Shown: positions 20,631 through 30,302 of the stretch, one piece after another
How the letters are laid out: each line of letters starts with the position of its first letter
How positions within the stretch are numbered: position 1 is the stretch's first letter
Source of the DNA: FEB-22 sp003105195
GTDB taxonomy: Bacteria; Pseudomonadota; Alphaproteobacteria; Rhizobiales; Xanthobacteraceae
Length of the DNA: 64,000 nt
Direction: 5' to 3'
NCBI GenBank assembly: GCA_027493405.1
Contig: JAOSKV010000001.1
Location: forward strand, 371,457 to 435,456
Notes under the pieces: generated by a model
The model's input: only the letters and a program-made list of their open reading frames with translations
Told to the model about the DNA's origin: nothing
The model's database searches: none
Position numbers and translations under genes: made by a program

Positions 20631-21474
20631 CGGCATCGCCGCTGCGGCCGTGGCCGGCTTCGCGCTGCTCGCGCCGGCGCTCGCCCTCGACGGCACGCGC
20701 ACGCCGCCCAATGCGGTGGTCGCGGACCCGGACCGCCCGATTCCGCCGCGCGGCATCGGCACCGAGCCGCCGACGCTGACGCCCTTCGAGGCGTTCCGCT
20801 CCGGCACGCGCGCCTTGCGCGCCGGCGAGATGGACAAGGCCGTCACCTCGCTCGAATACGCCGCCGAGCAGGGCCACCCGGCCGCCCAGTGGAAGCTCGG
20901 CCGCATGTATGCGGACGGCGACGGGGTGAAGCGCAACGACCTGCGCGCCTTCGACTATTTCAGCCGCATCGCCAACGCCCATGCGGACGACCACCCGTCC
21001 GGCCCGCAGTCGCGCTTCGTCGCCAGCGCCTTCGTGGCGCTCGGCCACTATTTCCGCGAGGGCATCCCCAACACCCGGGTGAAGCCGGACGTCACGCGGG
21101 CGCGGCAGATGTTCGCCTATGCGGCGTCCTATTTCGGCGACGCCGACGCGCAGTATCATCTCGGGCGCATGTATCTCGACGGCACCGGCGTGCCGAAGGA
21201 CCCGCGCCAGGCGGGCCGCTGGCTGCAGCTCGCCGCCCAGAAGGGCCAGCACCAGGCGCAGGCCGTGCTCGGCTCCATGCTGTTCAAGGGCGATCTGGTG
21301 CCGCGCCAGGGCGCGCGCGGCCTGATGTGGCTCACGCTCGCCGCCGAGGCGCGCGCGCCCGAGGAGACTTGGATCGGCCAGCTCCACGAGGCCGCCTCGC
21401 GGCAGGCGACCGACGACGAGAAGGCGCTCGCGCTCGTCTACCTGGAGCGCTGGCTCAGGGGCCGCAGGGACTGA
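20617..21474 (+). CDS. exoR: ExoR-like periplasmic Sel1-repeat regulator
   Basis: A 285-residue protein with a signal peptide (GIAAAAVAGFALLAPALALD) and Sel1-like repeats: TSLEYAAEQGHPAAQWKLGR, MYADGDGVKRNDLRAFDYFS, then AYAASYFGDADAQYHLGRMY and LAAQKGQHQAQAVLGSM. The order, the YFREGIPNT segment between repeats, and the length match rhizobial ExoR, which binds and inhibits the ExoS sensor kinase in the periplasm and so controls exopolysaccharide and motility. ExoS/ChvI genes are not in the window. It overlaps ilvD by 14 bases and probably uses translational coupling. A generic Sel1 protein is the alternative. Confidence 0.78.
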   Translation: MRISDGIAAAAVAGFALLAPALALDGTRTPPNAVVADPDRPIPPRGIGTEPPTLTPFEAFRSGTRALRAGEMDKAVTSLEYAAEQGHPAAQWKLGRMYADGDGVKRNDLRAFDYFSRIANAHADDHPSGPQSRFVASAFVALGHYFREGIPNTRVKPDVTRARQMFAYAASYFGDADAQYHLGRMYLDGTGVPKDPRQAGRWLQLAAQKGQHQAQAVLGSMLFKGDLVPRQGARGLMWLTLAAEARAPEETWIGQLHEAASRQATDDEKALALVYLERWLRGRRD

Positions 21475-21495
21475 GCCCGCGGCCGCGCCGACCGC

Positions 21496-22284
21496 TCACG
21501 CCGCGAGCGCCAGCTCGGCCCAGACCGGGACGTGGTCCGAGGGCTTCTCCCAGGCCCGCACATGCTTGTCGATGCCGGCGGCGACCAGCCGGTCGGCGGC
21601 CTGCGGCGACAGCAGCAGGTGGTCGATGCGGATCCCGTGGTTCTTCTGCCAGGCGCCGGCCTGGTAGTCCCAGAAGGTGTAGAGCTCGGCCGAGTCGCTC
21701 ACCGCCCGCACCGCATCGGTGAGCCCGCCATGCAGGAAGCCGCGGAAGCGCGCGCGGGTCTGCGGCAGGAACAGCGCATCTCCCACCCAGGCGGCCGGGT
21801 TGCGGGCGTCGTCGGGCGCCGGGATCACGTTGTAGTCGCCCGCCAGGACGAGCGGCTCCTCCAGCTTCAGGCGCTCGTTCGAATACTGAAGAAGGCGATC
21901 CATCCATTTGAGCTTGTATGGATATTTGTCCGTGTCCGGCGGATTTCCATTGGGCAGGTAGATCGACGCCACCCGCAGCGCGCCCTGCGGCGTCGAGACC
22001 ACGGCCTCCAGGAAGCGGGCCTGCGCGTCGCCGTCGTCGCCTGGCAGGCCCGCGGTCACCTCGTCGAAAGGAAATTTCGAGAGGATGGCGACGCCATTGA
22101 AGGTCTTCTGGCCGTGGACCGCGACATTGTAGCCGAGCGCCTCGATCGCCTCGCGCGGGAAGGCCTCGTCGACGCATTTGGTCTCCTGCAGGCAGACGAC
22201 GTCCGGCTGGCGCGCCGCGAGCCAGGCCGCGAGGCTCTCGGTGCGCTGCTTGACCGAGTTCACGTTCCAGGTCGCGATGATCAT
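21496..22284 (-). CDS. xthA: Exodeoxyribonuclease III
   Basis: Base-excision repair AP endonuclease / 3'-exonuclease of the EEP superfamily, 262 residues, the normal size. It starts MIIATWNVNSVKQR (Mg-binding Asn), then VVCLQETKC (catalytic Glu), SIYLPNGNP, LVLAGDYNVIPAPDDA, DYQAGAWQKNHGIRIDHLL, and ends with SDHVPVWAEL (catalytic His). Start chosen at the ATG of MIIATWN, which is invariant in the family. Convergent with exoR, 21 bases apart. Confidence 0.96.
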   Translation of the reverse strand: MIIATWNVNSVKQRTESLAAWLAARQPDVVCLQETKCVDEAFPREAIEALGYNVAVHGQKTFNGVAILSKFPFDEVTAGLPGDDGDAQARFLEAVVSTPQGALRVASIYLPNGNPPDTDKYPYKLKWMDRLLQYSNERLKLEEPLVLAGDYNVIPAPDDARNPAAWVGDALFLPQTRARFRGFLHGGLTDAVRAVSDSAELYTFWDYQAGAWQKNHGIRIDHLLLSPQAADRLVAAGIDKHVRAWEKPSDHVPVWAELALAA

Positions 22285-22519
22285 GAGCCGGCCTGCCGTC
22301 GTCATTTCCGCGAGGGCCGCAGCATGCCCGGTTTTTCCCCGGGCGCAAAATCGCGCGCCCCGGCAAACGTCCCCGTGATCGGCGGCCGGAGGGATACGCA
22401 GCAAATCGCGGATATGCTAGGAAGATCGCCGAAGCGGCTGTCCCCGGCGCCATCCGGTGGGAGAGGGCTCGAACCGCGAGGGGTACCGGGCGGGGCGGCA
22501 GGTCCGGGCTGAAGCATCC

Positions 22520-23653
22520 GTGAACCGACGACGCACATTCCGGGTTGGCGCGGCACTCGTGCTGGCCATGGCGAGCGCTGCCGTGGCGACGCGCGGCGGC
22601 TGGACTCCCGTCGGCGCGCTCGCCCAGGCGCCGCAGCAACCGGCGCCGCGCGCGGTCCCGGTCGAGGTCGCGCAGTCGATGCGCCGCGCGGTGCCCGTGC
22701 AGTTCGACGCGATCGGCACCGTGACGCCGATCCGCAGCGTCGCCATCAAGGCGCGGCTCGAGACCGTCGTCACCGATGTCCATTTCGACGACGGGGCCAT
22801 CGTGAAGGCGGGCGACCTCCTCTTCACCCTCGACAGCCGGCAGCTCGCGGCGCAGATCCGCCAGGCCGAGGGCGTGGTGGCGCGCGACCGGGCGCAGCTG
22901 GAAGCCGCCGAGCGCGACCTCAAGCGCCACGGCGAGCTGGTCGCGCGCGGCGCCAGCACCACGGTCAATCTCGACAATGCCAGGACCCAGGTCGACGTGC
23001 TCGCCGCGACCCTGAAGGCGGACCAGTCCGCCCTCGACAGCCTCCAGGTCCAGCTCAGCCATACCCGGATCCACGCGCCGATCTCCGGCCGCGCCAGCGC
23101 GGCCTCCGTGAAGGCCGGCAACTTCGTGCGCCCGGCCGACGCGGCGCCGCTCGCCACCATCAACCAGATGGCCCCGGTCTATGTGGCCTTCGCGGCGCCG
23201 CAGCGCCTGCTCGCCGGGATCCGCGCCGCCGTCGCGGCGGGCACCGCGAAGGTCGAGGCGAGGGTCGGCGGCGAGGGACCGCCGGAGAGCGGGCGGGTCG
23301 CGATGATCGACAACACGGTCGACGCGACCACCGGCATGGTCACGGTCCGCGCCGTCATGGACAACGCCGACGAAAGCCTCTGGCCCGGGACGCTGGTCAA
23401 CACCAGGCTGACGCTGCGCGTCGAGGAGGCGGTCACGGTCCCGGTCGCCGCCGTGCAGCGCGGCCAGGCCGGCACCTTCGTGTTCGTCGTCCGCGACGGT
23501 GCCGCGCTGGTGCAGCCCGTCACGGTGGCGCGCAACTTCGAGGGCCTCGCGGTCATCGCCAAGGGCCTCGAGCCGGGCGTGACCGTCGTCACCGACGGCC
23601 AGCTGCTGCTCGCCAACGGGACGCGCGTCCAGCCGCGCCCTTCGAGGTCGTGA
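22520..23653 (+). CDS. RND efflux periplasmic adaptor (MFP)
   Basis: Membrane-fusion subunit of a tripartite HAE1-type pump, about 377 residues. An N-terminal signal/anchor (VGAALVLAMASAAVATRGG) is followed by the barrel-lipoyl-hairpin layout: TVTPIRSVAIKARLETVV, FDDGAIVKAGDLLFTLDSRQ, a helical hairpin, then LSHTRIHAPISGRASAASVK and PVAAVQRGQAGTFVFVV. The start shown is GTG (VNRRRTFRVG). Its stop codon overlaps the start of the permease gene, so the two are co-transcribed. Confidence 0.93.
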   Translation: MNRRRTFRVGAALVLAMASAAVATRGGWTPVGALAQAPQQPAPRAVPVEVAQSMRRAVPVQFDAIGTVTPIRSVAIKARLETVVTDVHFDDGAIVKAGDLLFTLDSRQLAAQIRQAEGVVARDRAQLEAAERDLKRHGELVARGASTTVNLDNARTQVDVLAATLKADQSALDSLQVQLSHTRIHAPISGRASAASVKAGNFVRPADAAPLATINQMAPVYVAFAAPQRLLAGIRAAVAAGTAKVEARVGGEGPPESGRVAMIDNTVDATTGMVTVRAVMDNADESLWPGTLVNTRLTLRVEEAVTVPVAAVQRGQAGTFVFVVRDGAALVQPVTVARNFEGLAVIAKGLEPGVTVVTDGQLLLANGTRVQPRPSRS

Positions 23654-26600
23654 TGACGCTCTCCGAAGCCTGCATCCGCCGCCCCGTGATGACGACGCTG
23701 CTCACGGCGTCGATCATCGTGTTCGGCGCCTTCGCCTACCGGCTGCTCCCGGTCTCGGCGCTGCCGCGCGTCGACTTCCCGACCATCGAGATCACCGCGA
23801 CCCTGCCGGGTGCCAATCCCGACACCATGGCGGCCTCGGTCGCCTCGCCGATCGAGCGCCAGCTTTCCACCATCGCGGGCATCAGCTCGATGACGTCCTC
23901 CTCGTCGCTCGGCACGACGCGGATCACCATCCAGTTCGACCTCAACCGCGACATCGACGCGGCCTCCCTCGACGTGCAGACCGCGCTCACCATCGCGCAG
24001 CGCCGCCTGCCCGTGGAGATGACCACGCCGCCGAGCTTCCGGAAGGTGAACCCGGCGGAGTTCCCGGTCCTGTTCATCGCCAACGTCTCGGCGACGCAGC
24101 CGCTCTCCACGGTCCACGAATACGCCGACACGGTGCTGGCGCAGCAGATCTCCCAGATCCCGGGCGTCGCCCAGGTGCTGGTCTACGGCGCGCAGAAGTT
24201 CGCGGTGCGCGTCCAGGTCGACCCGGAGGCGGCCGCGGCCCGCGGCATCTCGCTCGACGACGTGCGCACGGCGGTCGCGCGCGCCAATTCGAGCGTGCCG
24301 GTCGGCACCCTGACCGGCGCCCACCAGAACGTCACGCTGCAGGCGACCGGCCAGCTCGAGCGCGCCGAGGAGTACCGCAGCGTGGTGGTGGCCTGGCGCA
24401 ACGGCGCGCCCGTCAAGCTCGACGCGATCGCGCGCGTCGTCGACAGCGTCGAGAACGACAAGATCGCGAGCTGGTACAACGACCAGCGCTCGATCGTGCT
24501 CGCGATCCAGCGCCAGCCCAGCGCCAACACGGTCGAGGTGGTCGACGCCATCCGCGACCGGATGCCGGGCTTCCGCGCCCAGGTGCCGGCCTCGATCGAT
24601 CTGCAGTTCCTGATGGACCGCTCGAAGGGAATCCGCGAGGCGGTCCGCGACGTGCAGACCCACCTGATGATCGCCATCTCGCTGGTGATCATGGTGATCT
24701 TCCTGTTCCTGCGCTCGTTCTGGGCGACCGTGATCCCCGGGCTCGCGGTGCCGATCTCGCTGATCGGCACCTTCGCGGCCATGTGGGCCTTCGACTTCTC
24801 GATCAACAACATGACGCTGCTGGCCCTGACCCTCTCGGTCGGCTTCGTGGTCGACGACGCCATCGTCATGCTCGAGAACATCGTGCGCCACGTCGAGGGC
24901 GGCATGCGCCCCTTCGAGGCGGCGCTCAAGGGTGCGCGCGAGATCGGCTTCACCATCGTCTCGATCACGTTCTCGCTGATCGCGGTGTTCATTCCGGTGC
25001 TGCTGATGGGCGGCATCGTCGGCCGGGTGTTCCGCGAGTTCGCGGTGACGATCTCGGTCGCGATCCTGGTCTCGGGCTTCGTCTCGCTCACGCTCACGCC
25101 GATGCTGTGCGCGCGCGTGCTGCGCGGGCACCACCACGACGGCGAGGCGCGGGCGCCCGGCCCGGCGAAGCGCCTCTATCGCGGCCTGATGGGCGCCTTC
25201 GAGGGCGGATTCCAGGCCCTGCTGCGCGGCTACGAATGGGCGCTCGACCGCGTGCTCGCCCACAAGGCCGTGATGCTCGCGGTGACCTTCGGCACGGTCG
25301 CGGCCACGGTCTGGCTCTACGTCGTCGTGCCCAAGGGCTTCTTCCCGCAGGAGGACACGGGCTTCATGGTGGTCGTCACCGAGGGGGCGACCGACATCTC
25401 GTTCCCGGCCATGGCGGCGCGCCAGCGCCGCATCGCCGAGATCGTGCGCGCCGACAAGGCCGTGGACTACGTCAACTCCACGGTCGGCGCCGGCGGGCCG
25501 AACCCGACCACGAATTACGGGCGCATGTTCGTGGTGCTCAAGCCGAAGGCGGAGCGGGAGCCTGCCGCGGTCGTGGTGGCGCGCCTGCGCCGTGCCACCG
25601 CCGACGTGCCGGGCATCAAGGTCGCGGGCATCCAGGCGATCCAGAACATCAATATCGGCGGGCGCATCACCAAGAGCCAGTACCAGTACACGCTGCAGAG
25701 CAGCGACACCGAGTCTCTCTACCGGATCGCGCCCGAGATGCGCGACCGCCTGGCGCGGATCCCCGGGCTCACCGACGTGGAGAGCGACCTCTACATCAAG
25801 AACCCGCAGATGACGGTCGAGATCGACCGCGAGAAGGCGGCGATCTACGGCATCACGGCGGATCAGATCCGCAACCAGCTGTTCAATGCCTATGGCTCGC
25901 GCCAGGTCGCGACCATCTACACGCCGTCCAACGACTATCAGGTGATCCTCGAGGTCGCGCCCGAGTTCCAGGACGATCCGGCCGCGCTCTCGCGTCTCTA
26001 CCTCGAGACCGCGGCCGGCCCGTCGGTTCCGCTCGACGCGGTCGCGACCCTGGTGCCCTCGGTCGGGCCGCTGCAGGTCAATCACCAGGGCCAGCAGCCG
26101 GCCGCCACCCTGTCGTTCAACCTGCTGCCCGGCTTCTCGCTCGGACAGGCCGTGGACGCGATCCAGCGCGTGGAGCGCGAGGCGAACCTGCCCGCGACCG
26201 TGGTGACGGGCTTCCAGGGCACCGCCCAGGTGTTCCAGGAATCCCTGAAAGGGCAGTGGATCCTGATCCTCGCCGCCGTGTTCGCGGCCTATGTGATCCT
26301 CGGCATCCTCTACGAGAGCTTCATCCACCCGGTCACGATCATCTCGGGCCTGCCGTCGGCCGGCGTCGGCGCGATCATCACCTTGATGTTCTTCCGGATG
26401 GAGCTCTCGGTGATCGCCATGATCGGCATCGTGATGCTGGTCGGCATCGTCAAGAAGAACGCCATCATGATGGTGGACTTCGCGCTCGACCGGCGCCGCG
26501 TCGGGGTCGGCGCCGAGGCCGCGATCCGCGAGGCCTGCCTGCTGCGCTTCCGCCCCATCATGATGACCACCTTCGCGGCGATCTTCGGCGCGCTGCCGAT

Positions 26601-26814
26601 CGCGCTCGGCGCGGGCGCGGGGGCGGAGCTGCGCCAGCCGCTGGGCGTGGCCGTGGTCGGCGGCCTCCTGCTCTCGCAGCTGCTCACCCTGTTCATCACG
26701 CCGGTGGTCTATCTCTATCTCGACCGCATCGACCGCCGCCTGCGGCACAAGCTCGAGCCGCAGCTCGAGGAGCTCCCGGCGCCCGCGCCGCGGCCGGCGG
26801 TGGCCGCGGAGTGA
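23650..26814 (+). CDS. RND efflux permease (HAE1/MdtB-like)
   Basis: Inner-membrane proton-driven drug pump, 1054 residues. It has the twelve-span, two-large-loop layout: first span after CIRRPVMTTLLTASIIVF, porter domain with PGANPDTMAASVASPIE, TM4 with the proton-relay aspartates in VGFVVDDAIVMLENIV, and TM10-11 KNAIMMVDFALDRRR and RFRPIMMTTFAAIFGALP. It overlaps the adaptor gene by 4 bases. No repressor gene flanks the pair and no outer-membrane gene follows; the TolC at 9085 is the only candidate in the window. Substrate not predictable. Confidence 0.95.
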   Translation: MMTLSEACIRRPVMTTLLTASIIVFGAFAYRLLPVSALPRVDFPTIEITATLPGANPDTMAASVASPIERQLSTIAGISSMTSSSSLGTTRITIQFDLNRDIDAASLDVQTALTIAQRRLPVEMTTPPSFRKVNPAEFPVLFIANVSATQPLSTVHEYADTVLAQQISQIPGVAQVLVYGAQKFAVRVQVDPEAAAARGISLDDVRTAVARANSSVPVGTLTGAHQNVTLQATGQLERAEEYRSVVVAWRNGAPVKLDAIARVVDSVENDKIASWYNDQRSIVLAIQRQPSANTVEVVDAIRDRMPGFRAQVPASIDLQFLMDRSKGIREAVRDVQTHLMIAISLVIMVIFLFLRSFWATVIPGLAVPISLIGTFAAMWAFDFSINNMTLLALTLSVGFVVDDAIVMLENIVRHVEGGMRPFEAALKGAREIGFTIVSITFSLIAVFIPVLLMGGIVGRVFREFAVTISVAILVSGFVSLTLTPMLCARVLRGHHHDGEARAPGPAKRLYRGLMGAFEGGFQALLRGYEWALDRVLAHKAVMLAVTFGTVAATVWLYVVVPKGFFPQEDTGFMVVVTEGATDISFPAMAARQRRIAEIVRADKAVDYVNSTVGAGGPNPTTNYGRMFVVLKPKAEREPAAVVVARLRRATADVPGIKVAGIQAIQNINIGGRITKSQYQYTLQSSDTESLYRIAPEMRDRLARIPGLTDVESDLYIKNPQMTVEIDREKAAIYGITADQIRNQLFNAYGSRQVATIYTPSNDYQVILEVAPEFQDDPAALSRLYLETAAGPSVPLDAVATLVPSVGPLQVNHQGQQPAATLSFNLLPGFSLGQAVDAIQRVEREANLPATVVTGFQGTAQVFQESLKGQWILILAAVFAAYVILGILYESFIHPVTIISGLPSAGVGAIITLMFFRMELSVIAMIGIVMLVGIVKKNAIMMVDFALDRRRVGVGAEAAIREACLLRFRPIMMTTFAAIFGALPIALGAGAGAELRQPLGVAVVGGLLLSQLLTLFITPVVYLYLDRIDRRLRHKLEPQLEELPAPAPRPAVAAE

Positions 26815-26844
26815 GCCGCGGGGCAGGGGCTCCGCCGCGACCGG

Positions 26845-27174
26845 TCAGATCGTGAAGCTGGTGCCGCAGCCGCAGGAGGCCTTGGCCTGCGGGTTGTGGA
26901 CCTTGAACGAGGCGCCGATCAGGTCGTCGACGAAGTCGATCTCGGAGCCCGCGAGGTACTGCAGCGAGACCGAATCGACCAGCACCACGGCGCCGTCGCG
27001 GACGAGCACGACGTCGTCCTCGCCCTTGTTCTGGTCCATGTCGAAGCGGTATTGGAAGCCGGAGCAGCCGCCGCCTTCCACGCTCACGCGCAGCATGGTG
27101 CCGGCCGGCTCGCTCTTGAGGATTTCGCCGATGCGGCGCGCCGCCCGGTCCGACATGGTGAGATTGGGGGTCAT
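26845..27174 (-). CDS. erpA: Iron-sulfur cluster insertion protein ErpA (A-type carrier)
   Basis: A-type Fe-S carrier delivering clusters to apo-proteins, 109 residues. The three ligand cysteines are present: one in VEGGGCSGFQYRF and two in the terminal ASCGCGTSFTI. The N-terminus MTPNLTMSDRAARRIGEIL is usual for ErpA/IscA2. It is divergent from the dGTPase gene, a common arrangement in alphaproteobacteria, with a 66-base shared promoter region. Confidence 0.94.
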   Translation of the reverse strand: MTPNLTMSDRAARRIGEILKSEPAGTMLRVSVEGGGCSGFQYRFDMDQNKGEDDVVLVRDGAVVLVDSVSLQYLAGSEIDFVDDLIGASFKVHNPQAKASCGCGTSFTI

Positions 27175-27240
27175 CTCTCGGCTACCGCTGTTGGGCTGTC
27201 CTGCCCGATAGTTAGGGATGCGAGCCGGGAAGGTCAATTC

Positions 27241-28440
27241 GTGGCGCCTCCGATGACGCAACGCGCGGCCCATGCGGCCGACCCCGCAAAGACCCGCGGC
27301 CGGCTCCACCCGGAGGCGCCGAGCCGCTCGCGCAGCGACTTCCGGCGCGACTGCGACCGGATCATCCATGCGGCGGCGTTCCGCCGGCTCCAGTACAAGA
27401 CCCAGGTCTTCGTCTTCCACGAGGGCGACCATTACCGGACCCGGCTCACCCATACCCTGGAGGTGGCCCAGATCGCCCGGGCGCTCGCCCGCTCGCTCGC
27501 CCTCGACGAGGACCTCGCCGAGGCCCTGGCGCTCGCCCACGACCTCGGCCACACCCCGTTCGGCCATGCCGGCGAGCGTGCGCTCGACGCCTGTCTCGCG
27601 GCCCATGGCGGCTTCGACCACAACGCCCAGACCCTGCGCATCGTCACCGCGATCGAGCGCCGCTATCCGGGCTTCGACGGGCTCAACCTCACCTGGGAGA
27701 CCCTCGAGGGGATCGTCAAGCACAACGGCCCGCTCACCGACCGCGCCGGGCAGCCGCGCCCCCCGCATGCGGGCGTGCCGGCCGCGATCCTCGACTACAC
27801 GCGGCGCCAGGATCTCGAGCTCTGGAGCCATGCCGGCGTCGAAGCGCAGGTCGCCGCCATCGCGGACGACATCGCCTACGACGCCCACGACATCGACGAC
27901 GGCCTGCGCGCCGAGCTGTTCGCGGTCGAGGACCTGGCCGCGATTCCGCTGATGGCCGAGATCCTCGCCGAGACCCACCGGCGCTTTCCCGGGCTCGACC
28001 CCGCGCGCCTCGTGCACCAGCTCGTGCGCCGCCTGATCAACCGCATGATCGAGGACGTGGTGGCGGAAAGCGCGCGGCGGCTCGCCGCGCTCGCGCCGCG
28101 CTCCGCCGACGACGTGCGCGCGGCGGGCGGGCCGGTCGCGGGATTCTCGCCCGCCATGGTCGAGGCCGACCGGGCGATCAAGGACTTCCTGTTCCCGCGC
28201 ATGTATCGCCATGCCCGCGTGATGCGGGTGATGACCGCCGCCGAGGGCGTGGTGCGCGACCTGTTCGGTCACTTCCTTGGCCGTCCGGCCGACCTGCCGG
28301 CCGAGTGGACCCAGGGCCTCGATCGCGCCGACGAGGCCGCGCGCGCGCGCCGGGTCGCCGACTTCATCGCCGGCATGACCGACCGCTTCGCGCTCGGCGA
28401 GCACGCCCGCCTTTTTGACTCGACTCCCGATTTGGGATAG
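27241..28440 (+). CDS. dGTPase-like HD-domain triphosphohydrolase
   Basis: Deoxyguanosinetriphosphate triphosphohydrolase-like protein, 399 residues. The metal-binding HD motif is complete: RTRLTHTLEVAQIARALAR, ALAHDLGHTPFGHAGE, and ADDIAYDAHDIDDGL. The substrate-site stretch FRRLQYKTQVF is also conserved. A GGAAGG site suits the GTG at 27241; an ATG four codons later is the alternative. It is followed by argS 12 bases after its stop, an association seen throughout alphaproteobacteria. Confidence 0.93.
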   Translation: MAPPMTQRAAHAADPAKTRGRLHPEAPSRSRSDFRRDCDRIIHAAAFRRLQYKTQVFVFHEGDHYRTRLTHTLEVAQIARALARSLALDEDLAEALALAHDLGHTPFGHAGERALDACLAAHGGFDHNAQTLRIVTAIERRYPGFDGLNLTWETLEGIVKHNGPLTDRAGQPRPPHAGVPAAILDYTRRQDLELWSHAGVEAQVAAIADDIAYDAHDIDDGLRAELFAVEDLAAIPLMAEILAETHRRFPGLDPARLVHQLVRRLINRMIEDVVAESARRLAALAPRSADDVRAAGGPVAGFSPAMVEADRAIKDFLFPRMYRHARVMRVMTAAEGVVRDLFGHFLGRPADLPAEWTQGLDRADEAARARRVADFIAGMTDRFALGEHARLFDSTPDLG

Positions 28441-28452
28441 CGGCCCGCCTCC

Positions 28453-30220
28453 ATGAACGTGTTCGAGCTCATCAACGGCCATGTCCGCTCCGCCGTCGCG
28501 GATCTCGCCTCGTCCTTCAAGGCGCCGCCCGTCCTCGACCGCATCGTGGTCGAGCCGCCGCGCGATCCGACCCATGGCGACGTCGCCACCAACGCCGCCA
28601 TGGTGCTCGCGAAGGACGCAGGCATGAAGCCGCGCGAGCTCGCCGAGAAGATCGCGGCCGCGCTCGGCACGCGCGCCGGGGGCGCGGGGGGGGGCCGCCC
28701 GGGGGGGGGGCTCCACAACAACGCCCGGCGCCCCCGCGGGGGGGGGGGGGGCGCCCCCCCCCCCCCCCCCGCGGGCGGCGCGACCACGGCCGCAGCCGTA
28801 TCGGCGCCGGCGCGCCCGTGAACGTCGAATACGTCTCGGCCAATCCGACCGGGCCGATGCATGTCGGCCACTGCCGCGGCGCCGTCTTCGGCGACGCGCT
28901 CGCGAACCTGCTCGCCTTCGCGGGCTACCGGGTCACGCGCGAGTACTACATCAACGACGCCGGCGCCCAGGTGGACGTGCTCGCGCGCTCGGCGTTCCTG
29001 CGCTATCGCGAAGCCCTCGGCGAGGCGATCGGCCCGATCCCCGACGGGCTCTATCCGGGCGACTATCTGGTGCCGGTCGGCAAGGCGCTCGCCGCCGAGC
29101 ACGGCGCCGCCCTGGGCGAGAAGCCCGAGCGCGAATGGCTGCCGGTCGCGCGTGCCCGGGCGGTCGAGATGATGATGGCGATGATCCGCGAGGACCTCGC
29201 GGCGCTCAACGTCCGTCACGACGTGTTCTTCTCCGAGCGCTCGCTCACGGAAGGCGGGAGCGACGCCGTGGCCGCGACCATCGCGGCGTTGCGCGAGGCC
29301 GGCCACATCTACGAAGGGCGCCTGCCGCCGCCCAAGGGCGCGCCGGTCGAGGACTGGGAGGACCGCGAGCAGACCCTGTTCCGCGCCACCGAATTCGGCG
29401 ACGACGTCGACCGGCCGCTGATGAAGTCGGACGGCAGCTACACTACTTCGCTTCCGACATCGCCTATCACAAGTCGAAGTTCGACCGCGGCTTCCGCGAC
29501 ATGATCGACGTCTGGGGCGCCGACCACGGCGGCTACATCAAGCGCATGCAGGCGGCCGTGCGGGCGGTGACGGCCGGCCAGGGGGACCTCGACGTCAAGA
29601 TCGTGCAGCTCGTGAAGCTGCTGCGCGGCGGCGAGCCCGTGAAGATGTCGAAGCGCGCCGGCGACTTCGTGACCCTGCGCGAGGTCGTCGACGAGGTCGG
29701 GCGCGACGCGGTGCGCTTCATGATGCTCTTCCGCAAGAACGACGCCACGCTCGACTTCGACCTCGCCAAGGTGATCGAGCAGTCGCGCGACAACCCGGTG
29801 TTCTACGTCCAGTACGGTCATGCGCGCGGCGAGTCCGTGTTCCGCAACGCGCGCGAGGCGCTTCCCTCCGTGCCGGCGGATCCGGCCGCGCGCGCGGCAT
29901 TTCTCGCGGGCGCGCCGCTCGAGCGACTCGTGGACGAAGCGGAGCTATCGTTAATGAAGCGTATCTCGGCGTGGCCGCGGCAGGTCGAGGCGGCCGCGCA
30001 GGCGCACGAGCCGCACCGGATCGCCTTCTTTCTCTACGACCTCGCCAGCGAATTCCATGCGCAGTGGACGCGCGGGAAGGACCTGCCACATTTACGCTTC
30101 ATTATACTTGATGATCCACAAATAACCGTGGCTCGCCTTGCACTGGTTCAGGGTGTTGTCACCGTCCTCGCATCCGGGCTCGCATTGCTCGGGGTCGGGG
30201 CGCCTGAGGAGATGCGGTAA
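28453..30220 (+). CDS. argS: Arginyl-tRNA synthetase, disrupted by sequence errors
   Basis: Class Ia synthetase charging tRNA-Arg. Three frames together make the protein: the N-terminal domain (MNVFELINGHVRSAVADLAS, HGDVATNAAMVLAK), the catalytic core starting NVEYVSANPTGPMHVGHCRG (HIGH-type), and the rest from YFASDIAYHKSKFDRGF, with GGEPVKMSKRAGDFVTL (KMSKS-type) and a C-terminal anticodon-binding domain ending LALLGVGAPEEMR. The region 28676-28787 is unreadable poly-G/poly-C, and one base is missing after 29443 (SYTYFASD is expected). The gene is essential, so I infer assembly error and a functional gene in the organism. Confidence 0.95.
28686..28770. other. Poly-G / poly-C low-quality stretch inside argS
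   Basis: Runs of 9 G (28686-28694), 10 G (28701-28710), 14 G (28738-28751) and 17 C (28754-28770) replace coding sequence. Family alignment would require an ordinary alpha-beta segment of about 40 residues here, ending GRSRIGAGAP just downstream. It looks like base-calling failure, not biology. Confidence 0.85.
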
Positions 30221-30302
30221 TCTCGCTCGGTGCCGTTGGACAGGATCCACGGTCGACGGAATTGCCCCAGGGCTCGTTCCTTTCAGCCAGACCGGTGGCA
30301 GT

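Noticed and set aside
23179..26748. A very long open frame antisense to the RND genes (over 1100 codons)
   Set aside because: It is a shadow of codon bias in a GC-rich genome: His/Asp/Arg-rich repetitive composition and no domain, while the opposite strand encodes a clear RND pump.
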